Assembly: GCA_013397115.1 (NCBI GenBank)
Contig: VWZW01004024.1
Coordinates: 851,669-915,668 of the forward strand
DNA length: 64,000 nucleotides
Source: Edolisoma coerulescens
Lineage: Eukaryota; Chordata; Aves; Passeriformes; Campephagidae
Direction: 5' to 3'
Shown here: piece after piece, positions 10,549 to 36,105 of the stretch
Layout: each line of letters begins with the position of its first letter
Numbering within the stretch: the stretch's first letter is position 1
Translations under genes and position numbers: made by a program
The notes under the pieces: model-generated
Told to the model about the DNA's origin: nothing
Databases searched by the model: none
Seen by the model: the letters and a program-made list of their open reading frames with translations, nothing else

Positions 10549-12782
10549 TCAGGTTTTTCTGGGCAGAAAAAAAAATAATAAAAAAAGAAGAAGAAAAAAA
10601 ACCCACAACACTGGGGGCTGGAGCAGGGAAGGAGAATGGGGAGGAGAAACAAAACCCAAAAACAAAAAAGCAAATAAAAAGGCAAGCAAGCAGCTACGCC
10701 AACACAAACTAGAGGGACCAGCTGGGGAACCCAGGAGGGGATTTGCAAAGTACCGTGGAGGAGTGAGGGGCCAGCCCGTGCAGGGGGGGCCTGGGCAGGG
10801 GGACAGGCAGGAGGGGCAGCAGGGCAGGGGAGGGCAGCCCCAGTGTGGGCTGGCTCCAGCAGGCCGTGGTTTCGGCTCATTCCCGGTTGGTTTCCAAGAG
10901 GGACAGTGGCATTCCCAAAGGCATGGCACTGCTGCCACCTGGGAGAACAGACCTGACCCGGTCCCGTGTCCCTGGAACGCTCTGCCTGAACAGGGTCATG
11001 TAAAATAAGCTGGAAGTGGACAAAAGGCAGCACTGAGGGAGCCCACAGGAAGAAGAGGAGAGCGGGAAGGTGCAGAGCTGGGGAAGGTGGGCAGCACCTC
11101 CCAACTGTCCTTGCAGGGTAACAACCTTCTCCATGCTCTTAACACACAGCTGGGAGGCAGCCCTAGGCCTCTTATGTCACATCCTGCTCTGCCACAGGGT
11201 CCCCACTCCTGGCATGGATGCAAAAGGAGCAGGAAGTGTCACTGCTGGACACATAAAGCCCCTGTGCTGCAAGGTAACAGTGTGTCAGAGCTGTGGCCAC
11301 ACCACCACTGTGCCCTCCAGACAAGAACCATTATTTTTTCCAGCAGAAGGGTGGAAATCTTTTTGGCAGAGCTCTAATTTTAAATTGTTTCTGCTTAATG
11401 CTGCTCCCTCCTGGCAGTTCCCACCTTAAGACCAGCACAAAGAGGGTGGGCATGGACATTCAACAGTGTGAGGTATTGATCCCAAGGGATACTGGGATCC
11501 ATTATGAGGTGTCAGACATCCTGCACGCACACCAGTCCCGACCACACCCAGGGTCTTGATGCAGGCTGGCTCAGCCTCCTCATACCCAACTGAAAGAACC
11601 AATGGCCAGAAGTCCCACCCTGGCATGTAGCTCAGCCCGCTGCCCAGGGAAACTGGTGCTGCCTCTTCCAGCTCTTCCATGAAAGCCATGTCCTCCCAGC
11701 ATCAGCTTGAAGGGACAGGATGAAGCCTCGCTTGCCAGCCACCACTGCTTGTCCCAACAGTGGACCAGAAAAGCTGGGCAGAAAATCCCATGAGTTCTTC
11801 CATGGCCACTGCCCAGGCTAACTCCTGGGATAAAAGCAGCAACTTCAGCACTCAGGTATCCTCCAGTGGAGCACCCACCTGTCCTACAGAGCAAACCTGT
11901 GGCACGACGCACTACCAAAAGCATCCGAGACACTCACCCCAGCACTTCCAGCCTCTGGCATTCTGCTGCCCATCCCTCGCTGCCGGCTCGGCAGGGCTTT
12001 GGGAATGCAGGGCGTGGCACAAACCTCCATGGGTCCTGCCTGAACTGGGGAACCCAGCTCCTCTTCTCCTGCAGCGCGGCACCTCCCGGAAACAGGAGCA
12101 AACACCCCGTAACACTGCCCTCATCAGGAAAACTCCACCACCAGCCTCTCTAGGTGCTGTGAGACAATTGCTGGTATCCCATCAGCCATCCATGCCTGAT
12201 CCCACACAGCTCCACGGAGGTGTCAGCCCCTCCGTTATCAGCAATGGCTGCTTCTCACCTGCCTCTGCCTCCCGCCCTTCCCTCCTCTTCTCCCCTCCAA
12301 CAAACGGCAGGGAGGACAACAGGGTTTTATGGCTCATCCAGATCACAGCAGCCAGCGGGAGGGATGCTTGGCCGAGTAGGGCTGGGACTGGGAAGTGCCA
12401 GCAGTTTCCCTGGGGCTGGGAATGGGAATGGTACCTTTTGGAAGTGAAGGGGAGCATGCCGCCTCTTTCTATTGTGCATGGGGGCTGTGCCACCTGCCCT
12501 GTCCCTGCAGCACCCAAGGGACAGCTCACGGGGGCAGGGCTGAGTGCAGGAGGCTGCGGAGATGAGGCGGGAGCAGATTCCCTATGGTGGCGATTCCCTA
12601 TGGAGAGGTAGCGAGAAAGGAAGGGGGGCAGAGGGGCTGCCTGCTAGCGAGGGAGCGAGACGTGACCGAGGTACATTTGTGGCTCCTCAGAAAGACACCC
12701 AGCATCAGGCTGTACACTGCTCTGGGGTTGGTTTGCATGGTGGATTTTTGCTTTTCCTCCTTAGAATCCTTCTACCTTCGGT

Positions 12783-12803
12783 GGGTAGGGGGGAGGGGAA
12801 GGG
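12783..12803 (+). other. G-run cluster (G-quadruplex motif) opposite the PBX1 3' UTR
   Basis: The plus strand has four runs of three or more G with short loops (GGGTAGGGGGGAGGGGAAGG, then G). The mRNA strand is C-rich, so any quadruplex would form in DNA or in an antisense RNA and not in the PBX1 mRNA. Confidence 0.4.
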
Positions 12804-13052
12804 AGTGGTGTTGTGGAGGTGGCGAGGAAGGGGAGAGCGGCTTCTACCCAGAAAAGAAAGGGAAGAGAGTATAAAGAAGTGTCCAGATTGGCTGAAAAAA
12901 GCATCCCGACGAAGAGAAGAGAAGAGAAGGAGTCTTCTTGTGTGTGCTGATTGGGTTCACCTCCAGTCTGAGTGCTGCAGTGTTAGGAGAGGCCCCCTCC
13001 CCTCCCGCCCCTGCCGGGGCCGGCTCAGCCAGGGATGCAATTTGCTGGGAGA

Positions 13053-13145
13053 TCAGTTGGAGGTATCAGAGTGAACGCTGCCAGGGCCTTCTGTGGGGGA
13101 GGTCACCGATGATGGGGTAGTAGCGTCTTGCCAACCTCCATTAGC
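13053..13145 (-). CDS. PBX1: PBX1 exon 9, terminal coding part with stop codon
   Basis: The exon begins after acceptor cccttcctgcag and encodes ANGGWQDATTPSSVTSPTEG and PGSVHSDTSN, followed by TGA at 13055-13053 (residues 401-430). This is the common C-terminus of long PBX isoforms, rich in Ser, Thr and Pro. It is translated only in PBX1a; in PBX1b it is part of the 3' UTR. The exon runs on without an obvious break into a 3' UTR of roughly 2.8 to 4.6 kb, depending on the poly(A) site. Confidence 0.98.
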   Translation of the reverse strand, partial: ANGGWQDATTPSSVTSPTEGPGSVHSDTSN

Positions 13146-14499
13146 CTGCAGGAAGGGAGACACGGAGACATCAGTCACCCAACAGTTAGGCACAAACAAC
13201 CCTACCCAAAGCACCCATCCACCTCAGCCCCCCCCCGCCCCCACTTCTCCTTCAGCTGGGACCAGTGTAGGAGACAAAGATGTCTTCTGGCTCCCCCATC
13301 CCACCCAAGACCACAGGGCTCCATCAGTGGGACAGGGCAGAAACATTTCTGTTGAAAACAGATTTTGATAAACTGCAAGTGCTCACAGAAAGTCCATCCC
13401 TTAAAAAAAAATGTATTTCTCCAGAGCCCTGAGCTCTGGTCAGTTGGGGGTTTTTAACCCCTGATTATGACCCTTCCTCATATGGAAGAAAGAAAATAGG
13501 CTGGTGGTTCTGGAGTGAGGTGTTTGCTGAATGTTATCTGAACCCAAGTGCTGTGAACATGCAGAACAAGCAACGGGTCCCATGGAACTGCTGAGCCGTG
13601 CTGTGTCCCCCAGAAAAGCTCCATGTCCCCACCTCATCAAGGAAAGCCAAGCCACAGTGCAACAGAGGTGCCACCATTATATCCCATCCGAGGGCTCATG
13701 CAGCAAAGCATGGCAGACAACTTGTTTCTTCTCCTAAAAACAGATGCAGAGCCAAATTCTCCAGGCACTCGAGAGCTGAGCTACCTGAGGGCCCCGGCTG
13801 CCACAGGCAGGAGCCGGCAGCGCACAGAAGCTGCTCCTCCGTGGCTGCCATCCCCTTCGGAGAGGAGCAGATGTCGCACCCAACCTCCTCTGCTTGCTCT
13901 GACATTGATTCAGTGCTTGACTAATTAATCCTTCCCAACCACTGCCCAAGCTCCAGTTGGCAGCAGTCGCTGTCCCACTTTAGACACGCCCAGGCTGCTT
14001 TGCCCACTCTGGCTGTCCCCCTGCCTGCTGCATCAGCCAACACTGGCCCTGCCAGCTGGGACCCTGCACACCCCAGAGGGGTGAGAGTAGGAAAACTCCC
14101 CACTCTGAGGTGCTGCTGCCCAGCTCCTGCCTGCCTGAGAGGCTGCTGAGATGGGAGCAAAGAGCTGACCACAGGTGAGCCAAAAGAACCCACGTTTGAG
14201 GAGTCAGACCACCTCACGGCAGGCATGCACAAAGCAAAAAAGACAAGAGGTGTGCACGCCCCTTCTTGGGCTCGTGTGCTCTTCCACATCTGCATGGCTC
14301 AGGCAACAGCAAGGAAAGCAGGAATCATGACCTGAGCTTGCTCACAGGTTAGCAAACCCCACTCCACTCCACCTTGCATGGAACTGTGAAACCAGACTAT
14401 GCACAAGCATTACCAGCCCCGTTAACCCCATGCCCACTGCCCCCACCAGCTCCCACCGACAGCCAGGCCCTGACTCACCATCCCTGCGCTCCCCGAGAT

Positions 14500-14880
14500 G
14501 CAATATCCACCCTTACACATCTTGGACTGCTGCAAGAGGCAGCAATTACTGTAGATTATCAGCCCGACAATGACAGGCCGCGTAAAGAGAGACACAGAGC
14601 CAACTCCGCCGCCCTGAGACTGGCATATTCAAGTACACTTAGGACATTAATAGCAATTTACGTGCCATCAGTGAGAGAGAACCACAATAGCTGTGCTGGC
14701 AGCCTCTTATTACCAAGCCTGTTATTTGTTGGAGTTACAAGCTATAATCACAACAGAAACTTTCAAAACCCTTATCTTCCGTGACGCACCAAATCTATTT
14801 CAGAGCCGTAATTGCTATGTCACCGGAGAGTTTGCTGCTTAATGCACTCAGATGCCATTTAGTGTTTGCAGGGTCGTTAT
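14500..14880. promoter_or_regulatory. Candidate conserved block in intron 8
   Basis: Unique AT-rich sequence with GCAATTACTGTAGATTATCA, GACATTAATAGCAATTTACG, CTTATTACC, GCTATAATCAC and CCGTAATTGC, closely packed homeodomain-type cores, ending at GGTCGTTATGG. No repeat similarity and no open frame with splice support. Confidence 0.4.
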
Positions 14881-17800
14881 GGCGAGCAGGAGGGGGGAGA
14901 GCGGCGGGGGCTGCGTGGAGCAGGGCTCCGGCCCTATTGTGCTCAACTATTTTTAGCGAGGCTTTTGCACGCCAGCCATGGCTGGAAGGAGCAATCGAGC
15001 GGTGGCTCCGCGTTCAGCACCCTGCTCCCCAAAATCCTTAGAGGGTACTGCAGACTGGGAATGAGCCTTTCTGTGCTTCAGGAGTTTGTGTGGCTGAACA
15101 TAACCTTGGTGGCATCCAGTGGGAAGTTAAGAGAATGTTGGGGAGAGGCCAACCCAGCCTGGGAAGGCCATAAGTTGTGGGTCAAGGGATGGAAAGGAGG
15201 ACCCAAGGTTGGCTGCGGTATCTCAACACCATCCTTTGGTATGGAAAAGTCCTCCATGAGGAGGCCAGATCCTTTCCCAGGCAGAGGGCATGCAGGCACC
15301 GTCCCCATTCATCCGGGAGTTCACTCCACTGCTGCATGGATCAAGCCACATTTGGGATTCATCCTATTCCACCTAGATGGCTCTACCTCTTCCAAGCAAG
15401 GAGATCCCTTGGGATTTGACTGTAGTAACACAAGGGAGTCTTTTGAGGAGGCTGCTGCTCCTTGCAGAGCCCCTGCACACAGCTGTGACTTCTTCAGGAG
15501 GGGCAGATGCCAAAGACAGAGAGTGGTCTCCAAGGCATCTCTTCAGATGTCACCTTCTGGTGTCAAAGCACAGGCAAAGCCTTGGTGACTGTCCAAGTCT
15601 GAAGCCCCAGTGAAAGATTGCTGAAGCAACTGGTTTTGGTGCCCATTTCCACAGGTCTCAGCATTTTTGTCACCTCCGGCAAGTCTGGCTGGCTCCCTGC
15701 CCAGGCCTCCTGCGTGGGGCTGGGAGATGACTTCCTGCCAATTTTTAAAGGCGCCTTCTTCTTAGCACGGGAGTCTGTCTCAGCATCCCACCTCCTGTGA
15801 CCAAATCCTTGTCCCACCAACAATGGCACAGGGTGTCAGGTCAGCCTCCAAACACACCAGTTACCGGCCAGTCTGACAGAGCAGCCTCAAAGCCTTTTCA
15901 GACCTCTGAGCTTTTAAGAGCTTCTATCAGGGCCTCCTTACAATATGCACTGAAGGTCTTATCATCTGCCAGAGAATCCAGCCTTGTCTGGACATCCCTT
16001 CCCAAGGGTCATGGCCAGGCATCTCTGGCCATCAGGACACACCGAGGCATCCTTATGGATGGAGCCTGTGCACCGAAGCCTTGCCAGAACTTCTGAACTC
16101 CACCTGGTGGCCATGACCATGAACCAAAGCTTGACCATGGATGGTGAACTGCAGCTAGCTGAGGAACAGAGCAACAACTTTCTTCCCAAGGCTCAAATTT
16201 TTAGAACTAAAGATCTCAGGTCAAGTAAGGAGCTCTCAGCTTCTTCATGTACCAATCCTTGTTGGCCAGAGTGGATCCAAAACTCCCCATCACACCCTGC
16301 CACTGGCCACTACCATCCAGGTAACGAACACACTGCTCTGTGAACAGGTACAGGTCTGCACAGCAGTAGTTTTAAATCAAAAACTTCACTCTCTGATGAA
16401 CTTTAAGAACAGCTCCTCCTTTTAAACTTTTAAATCATCTGTAAATTAAATTAAGTCCAAAACCAAATTTCTGAAAGAGCTAACTATAGCTCACTCATTC
16501 ATTAGCATGTGGGGGAAGTAGAACACTTTGTGGATTTACAGCCATAGGCAGCGGCAGCAAAGGTGATGTTCTAGGGTGGGACCCTCCAGAGGACTGCAGC
16601 AATAAAGATCCAACTTCTACTGGAACCCAGCAGAACCTGAGCTTTCCTTAATGCTTTGAAACCCCTAGTCTCGGGGACCTCCTGGGTACACATGTGGACC
16701 CCCATGAACAAACACTGTCCGGACAGCCCAGACATTTAACAACTCTCACTTCATGGTGCAAAAACCTACAGCCTCAAAGTTTGCCAAAAATGGCGGCTCA
16801 GGCCCCAAACCTCCTGAAAGGAGGGCACGTCCCTGCTTCTTCCCAGTGTGACCCAAGGCTGGGTATCCTCAAGACAGCTCCTGTCTCCACCATCCATCAT
16901 CACCGTGTCCCCATCCCCTGCTGGGACCAGCGCTGCCCAGTGCTGTCCTGTAGAGAAGGCTCTGTTCTCCCTCTGCCTCAGCCACTCCTGTGGGTCACAG
17001 GGCTGGTGATGGCTGGGACACTGCCCATTATCCTGCTAACGATGCAGAACCGACTCCAGCCCTTCCCGCCCTGCAGAGCAGCCTGTCAGCCAGAGCAGCA
17101 GAGCCACGCAGGGAACTGGGCTTTGGGTAGATCCCTCTTCTCAGCTGTCACGACTTACATGCATTTAAAAATTCATCCCCCATCAAGGAAGGCAAACCCT
17201 GAGCGTTGTCTCCCCTGCCAAGGTTTCCAGCAGTGGAGCCGGGCAACCTGCCGCTGACTTCCCGGTGCTGACGGGCTCCAGGGATGACTTAACCTCAGCC
17301 CCGTGCAGACATCCTTGTGACAGGGCTCTTGTCACAGCTAGGTTTTGGCTCATCTCCTTCCAGCAGCTCATGGGGATGCTCAGGGGATGCGGGGACAGCA
17401 GCTTTCTGTGTCACAATCAGCTTTGCTCCACATTCCACTGCCCCTCCTTGGCATTAAAGGGTTCAGGGAAAGGCAGGGAAGCCCTGCCTGTTGGAGACAG
17501 CCACCCTGCCTGCACTGAGGAGTTCCCCAGGACCAATGCCTCCTAATGGGCAGCCACGCTTCAGGGTGGACAAACTGGGATCCATCAAGGGACCTCACTG
17601 GATGGGAGCGACAATCAGGCTGGAGCACACTGACTGGGATACAGGGGAAACAAAATATCTGGGGACAAAGAGGCAATCCAGAAGATGCTTCCTAAGCTAT
17701 CTGCTCAGCTCTGGACTCCCTGCCTCATTCCCCATGCCTACCACAGCTTTATGGGGAATTGAGGAGTCACCCACACACCCATGCAGTCCCTTTGCCAACC

Positions 17801-18129
17801 TGCTCCTCTCCTGACAACATCCAATACGGGTCAGTTTGGGCTCCTGCCCTCCCTGAAAACCAGCCTGAGAAGACATCAGATGACAAACATGCTGGATCCC
17901 CATTTGGGAAACACAGAGGTGACTGCTGAGCCCCTGCCACTCTCAGTTCACCAGTTCTCATTGCTACTCATGGGAACACTGGTTCTCCCACAGAGAACCA
18001 CAGCCAGAAACACCAACCCAGCTCTCCTCGTCCATTTCAGCTTTTGAGTTTTCACTCTCTTCCTTCTCCTCTCCCCCATCACCCCCTCCCTGCCTCATCA
18101 TCCCCAGCAGCAACCCTCCCCCCCAAATT

Positions 18130-18430
18130 TTGGCTTAACCCAGCCCACTGTTATTTTCCAAGCCAACTGCAACTGTAATCAGCTCAGCCTCTTTCCTTGG
18201 GGGTATTTTAATTTATACAAAAGTATCATCTCTTATCATGATCAGCCTGCAATTCATTTACTCTCCAAGTATTAAAAAGCCAGAAAGGGAATAAATTCAG
18301 CGCACGGAGAAATTAATGCGGAACGATAGGCTCTTTCATGTAGCATTTCCAAGTGCCGTTTTTGCAAAGGGCTTATGTAATGAGACATAATTATCTGCAC
18401 ATGTTCAATTACATTACTTCACAAATCCTC
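18130..18430. promoter_or_regulatory. Candidate conserved block in intron 8
   Basis: Contains CTGTAATCAGC, TTTTAATTTATAC, CTTATCATGATC, GAAATTAATGCGG, GACATAATTATC and CAATTACATTAC. Dense AT-rich motifs bounded by GC-richer sequence. Confidence 0.4.
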
Positions 18431-18859
18431 CCTGCCTCTGCCTCCTGACGTCAAGCCGCCCACTAAGCCCCGGCGCCCGCAGGAGAGGGAAGCAGAGCCC
18501 CCCATCCCAGGGCACCCCTCTTCCTGCACCCTCTCCGCACACCGGTGGTGGCCATCCTGCAAGATGGTCACATGCCAGGTGACAAACCCCTCCACATGGG
18601 GGAGTGGAGGGTGATGGGACCGGATGGTGCACCATGCTGGGGTCTCAGTTGCAGGACCACCATCCCACCCAGAGGATCATCACCTCCCTGACCACTCCAA
18701 GACCGCCCTAATCTCAACCAGCAGTGTCCTGTGGCAGCAAGCCATGTCCAGGGCCAGCTGCCTCCTTCTCTGTGCCACTCCGGACACCACTGCCACCAGC
18801 CACTCAGTGCTCACAGCCTCCTTTTCCAGGCTGCCCTCCTCTCCCAGCTTGCTGTCACC

Positions 18860-19860
18860 GCCACTGAGATGGTGGACGATTGATCTGAGAAATGAAGTTG
18901 GATTGCTGTCCCGAATCTACACTGGGTTCTCCTTGTGTGTGTCTGATCAATTTCCCCCTGTGCGACACAGCTTGTCGCTACGAATTTTCATGCTAGTCAG
19001 AACCCGCCAGCGCACCCAAGAACAAGGAGAAGATGCTCCAGAGACTGCCCTCCCCCTCGCATCCTCCCCCAGCCCACTTGGGCGAGGTTTTCTTGGGTTG
19101 ACATTGGTTGGCTTTGTGGGCTTTTTTCCTTCTTTTATTTGTAACTGCTATCGTCGCCAACCCCATCACCGCTGCGCTCTCGGACGCCAGCCAGGGATGG
19201 GTTATTTTTAGCTGGTCGCTCCAGGATGGTGCTACTGGCCTCCGCGTAGAACCATCTCTGGGCCAGGGTGTTCGCGGTGACATTCCCCACCGTGATTACA
19301 CGAGGTGTCACCTGTTTAGCAGCTCCTCTTGGCCGAGCGCGTGTGGCCGCAGGTGCTGGGCGAACGCTGATGGGCTGTGACAGTCCGAGACGCCAGCTGC
19401 CTGCACACAGCCTGCCCCGGCGCCACTTTTTTTGTGGGCAAAGCTCCGCCGTTGGCGTGACCGATACAGAAGCAATAAACTAGGTGACCGTAAAAGCAAA
19501 GACAAGTCCTACTAAGTGGCATTCTGAGCCCTATGGCTTTGAAATAATTGGTAGTGAGAGAACAAAAATGAAAAAAACCCCGAAAAGACCAGAACCCAAG
19601 CCTATTTTTTTCTTACACTGATGCCCTGCGGACTATACATCTGACTCGCCGCGAGTCCGTCACTGTATCCTCCTGTCTGGCTGATAACATGGCGAAGGGT
19701 ATCCACCTAAACAGACCAACGACAACAAAAACACAAATTAGAGGGAATGAAAGGTTAGTGGCCAAAGCCGCTTCCATTCATCGTTGGTAAGATAAAAGCA
19801 AACGAACAGTAATAACAATAATCATGATCATCACCGTAATAAAAATAAAGGTAGATATTC
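18860..19860. promoter_or_regulatory. Candidate conserved block enclosing exon 8
   Basis: About 1 kb around exon 8 with unusual information content: CGATTGATC (18878), a PBX-HOX-type TGATCAAT (18944-18951), a MEIS-type TGACAG (19378-19383), GTGATTACACG and TCACCTG E-box-like sites, plus AT-rich sequence next to both splice sites. Exon 8 itself is under dual-frame constraint. Confidence 0.4.
19617..19706 (-). CDS. PBX1: PBX1 exon 8, read in two frames (PBX1a and PBX1b)
   Basis: After exon 7, this 90-nt exon reads VDTLRHVISQTGGYSDGLAA and SQMYSPQGIS (residues 371-400). If exon 7 is skipped, the last base of exon 6 joins the first two bases here as GGT. The frame then reads GYPSPCYQPDRRIQ and stops at TGA (19662-19660), giving the known PBX1b C-terminus of 347 residues. 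Both frames are open exactly as required. The acceptor is tggtctgtttag and the donor AGT|gtaaga. The surrounding several hundred bases look unusually ordered and are listed separately as a possible conserved block. Confidence 0.97.
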
Positions 19861-21222
19861 AAAGAGGGGTAAAAGAGAGCCGCAGTTGGTCTTGTGGAGA
19901 GAGATGAGCCAGAGGACCTCTCCTGCCTCCCTCACCATCCCCTTCCTGCCCCAGCAGCCCTGTCACACTCTCCTCGGTCTCGTGTCCTTTGACAAAAGGA
20001 GTGGGGAGGGAGAACAGCGTGACAAGCATAGGGTGGCATCTCCTGGAGCACATTGTTGCAGCCATCTCCACCATCATGCTCAAGGACCCACCTTCCTAGC
20101 CCTAACCCCTTCCACCCTTGACCCCAAGCACTGCTCGTGGCAGTGGAAGGAGATCTTTGGAGTTGGCCGAGTGCCTTCACTGTGGAGGGCCCAGAAAGGA
20201 AATATACCTACCATGGCAAAGGCACCAGCGGCTCTCCTCTGGTGCCACTGGTCCCTCATTCCCCCAGCCCAGCCCCAGCAGTGGCACATGTGGTGAGCAC
20301 ATCTCACTGCTCACGGATGATGAGTACTCCATGTCCAGCCCCATGGGGCAGCAGCCTCAGCTTTAGAGAGCTCTCTTTGCCCAATGCAGAAGTGTCAGAG
20401 TGGCTGTTGTCTCTCAGCACAGAACAGAGCCTTAGATGCCAGAGAGGGGACTCATGGAACATCCGGACATCGGATGGGAGGTGGGAGATCTGAGTGAGAT
20501 CCTAGCTATTTTAAATTCTTTCTTTTTGCCCCAAGCATGGGTTGATGTTTCAGCAATGCTGCTCAAAGCTCCCTTGCTCTCTCCTCCTGGTATGTACAGG
20601 GGTGGTGCGAGTGCCTGTGCTTTGGGGAGGTGGGGAGATGGTGAAAGGTGGCTTTTAATTATAAAAAAAATAATAAAAAAAAATTTATCTACATATTTGA
20701 ACATTTACTGCCTCTCAGCAGACACCTGGTTTGGCAACAAAGGAGTAAGTGGAAGTCTTGTAAAACGAGACACCAGTCCCAACATCTGGCCCCTTCCCTT
20801 GGAAGAATAAAGCAAGCAGAATCTAAACCTGAGCTGCTTTTGTTTGACTTTGTGCCTATTCTCCTACACCTTCTCTCCTCCTAGTACGACTATCAAGCCA
20901 GAGCCAAATGCATTCACAAAGTGTGGGCAAGTCTCCTCAAGACCATGGTTGTTGGTTTGGTTGGGTGTTTGGTTTTGGTTTCTTTTGGATTGTTTTTTGG
21001 TTGGTTTGTTTTTGTTTTTGTTTTGGGTTTTTTTGTGGTTGTTCCTGTTGCTTTTTTTGGCTGGTTGGTTTTTCAGTTTGGTTTGCCTTTTTTAAGTGTT
21101 GGTTGGTTCATTTGTGCTGGTTGAGATTTGCTCTTTTCGGACGAGAGGGAGAAGTGCCAATACAATCAAAGACTCCTCCAACACTAATGCATTCACTGGC
21201 AGTACATCGGATGGGTCCCTAC
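19707..21222 (-). other. PBX1: PBX1 intron 7 (1.5 kb)
   Basis: Separates cassette exon 7 from exon 8. In transcript order it holds about 100 nt of ordinary sequence, a CA/A-rich low-complexity tract, then mixed sequence with a short A-rich patch (20660-20690). It ends in AT-rich sequence close to exon 8. Confidence 0.9.
20947..21125 (-). repeat. CA/A-rich low-complexity tract downstream of exon 7
   Basis: The plus strand is almost only G and T (GGTTGGTTT, GTTTTTG, TTTTTTGG units), so the transcript reads CAAACCAACC and AAAAACAAAAAC units. It starts roughly 100 nt after the exon 7 donor. It is a degenerate (CCAAA)n-like tract and not a transposon. CA-rich intronic RNA is a known binding substrate of hnRNP L-type proteins; a role here is inference. 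Confidence 0.75.
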
Positions 21223-21335
21223 CTGTGACTGCACGTTGGCTCCAACCTGGGCCCCTTGGTAAGAATCCCCATTGAGAGACTGCACGCTCATGAACAAATC
21301 TCCAGAGTTTGACATGTTAAAAGAACTGGAAGAAC
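21223..21335 (-). CDS. PBX1: PBX1 exon 7, alternative 113-nt cassette (PBX1a-specific)
   Basis: The exon completes Gly333 and encodes SSSSFNMSNSGDLFMSVQSL and NGDSYQGAQVGANVQSQ (residues 334-370). Its length is not a multiple of three, so skipping it shifts the frame of exon 8 and yields the 347-residue PBX1b. This is established for mammalian PBX1 and the lengths here match exactly. The acceptor is strong (tctttcctttccag) and the donor CAG|gtaggg is moderate. About 100 nt downstream in the transcript lies a long CA/A-rich tract that could bear on splicing. The C-terminal segment recruits co-repressors in the known family. Confidence 0.97.

Positions 21336-36105
<14,770 letters not shown>

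Larger units (their letters stand above)
8655..13052 (-). other. PBX1: Putative PBX1 3' UTR (about 4.4 kb)
   Basis: No further coding exon is expected after the stop. Vertebrate PBX1 mRNAs have a 3' UTR of several kilobases, so this stretch is assigned to it by position. In transcript orientation the first 2.4 kb are GC-balanced and include a C-rich block near 12800. A very A-rich section at about 10560-10430 contains the single N. An AU-rich section follows at 10410-9880, then a section with (TAA)n-type and CAT triplet tracts, and the end lies near 8660. The start is certain and the end is inferred from poly(A) signals. RNA evidence would settle it. Confidence 0.65.
13146..19616 (-). other. 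PBX1: PBX1 intron 8 (6.5 kb)
   Basis: Bounded by donor gtaaga after exon 8 and acceptor cctgcag before exon 9. I see no transposable element. Most of it is unremarkable GC-balanced sequence. Three blocks (about 14500-14880, 18130-18430 and 18860-19616) have an AT-rich, low-redundancy composition with homeodomain-type motifs, and are listed separately as candidate conserved elements. Open frames here (for example around 15000-15500 and 16700-17250) have no recognisable product. Confidence 0.9.

Noticed and set aside
11760..12611. 283-residue open frame on the plus strand
   Set aside because: Lies opposite the PBX1 3' UTR, composition is that of GC-rich read-through, no domain or start context, and no splice partners. 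Chance frame.
14866..15588. 240-residue plus-strand frame in intron 8
   Set aside because: No domain, antisense to PBX1, and codon use looks random.
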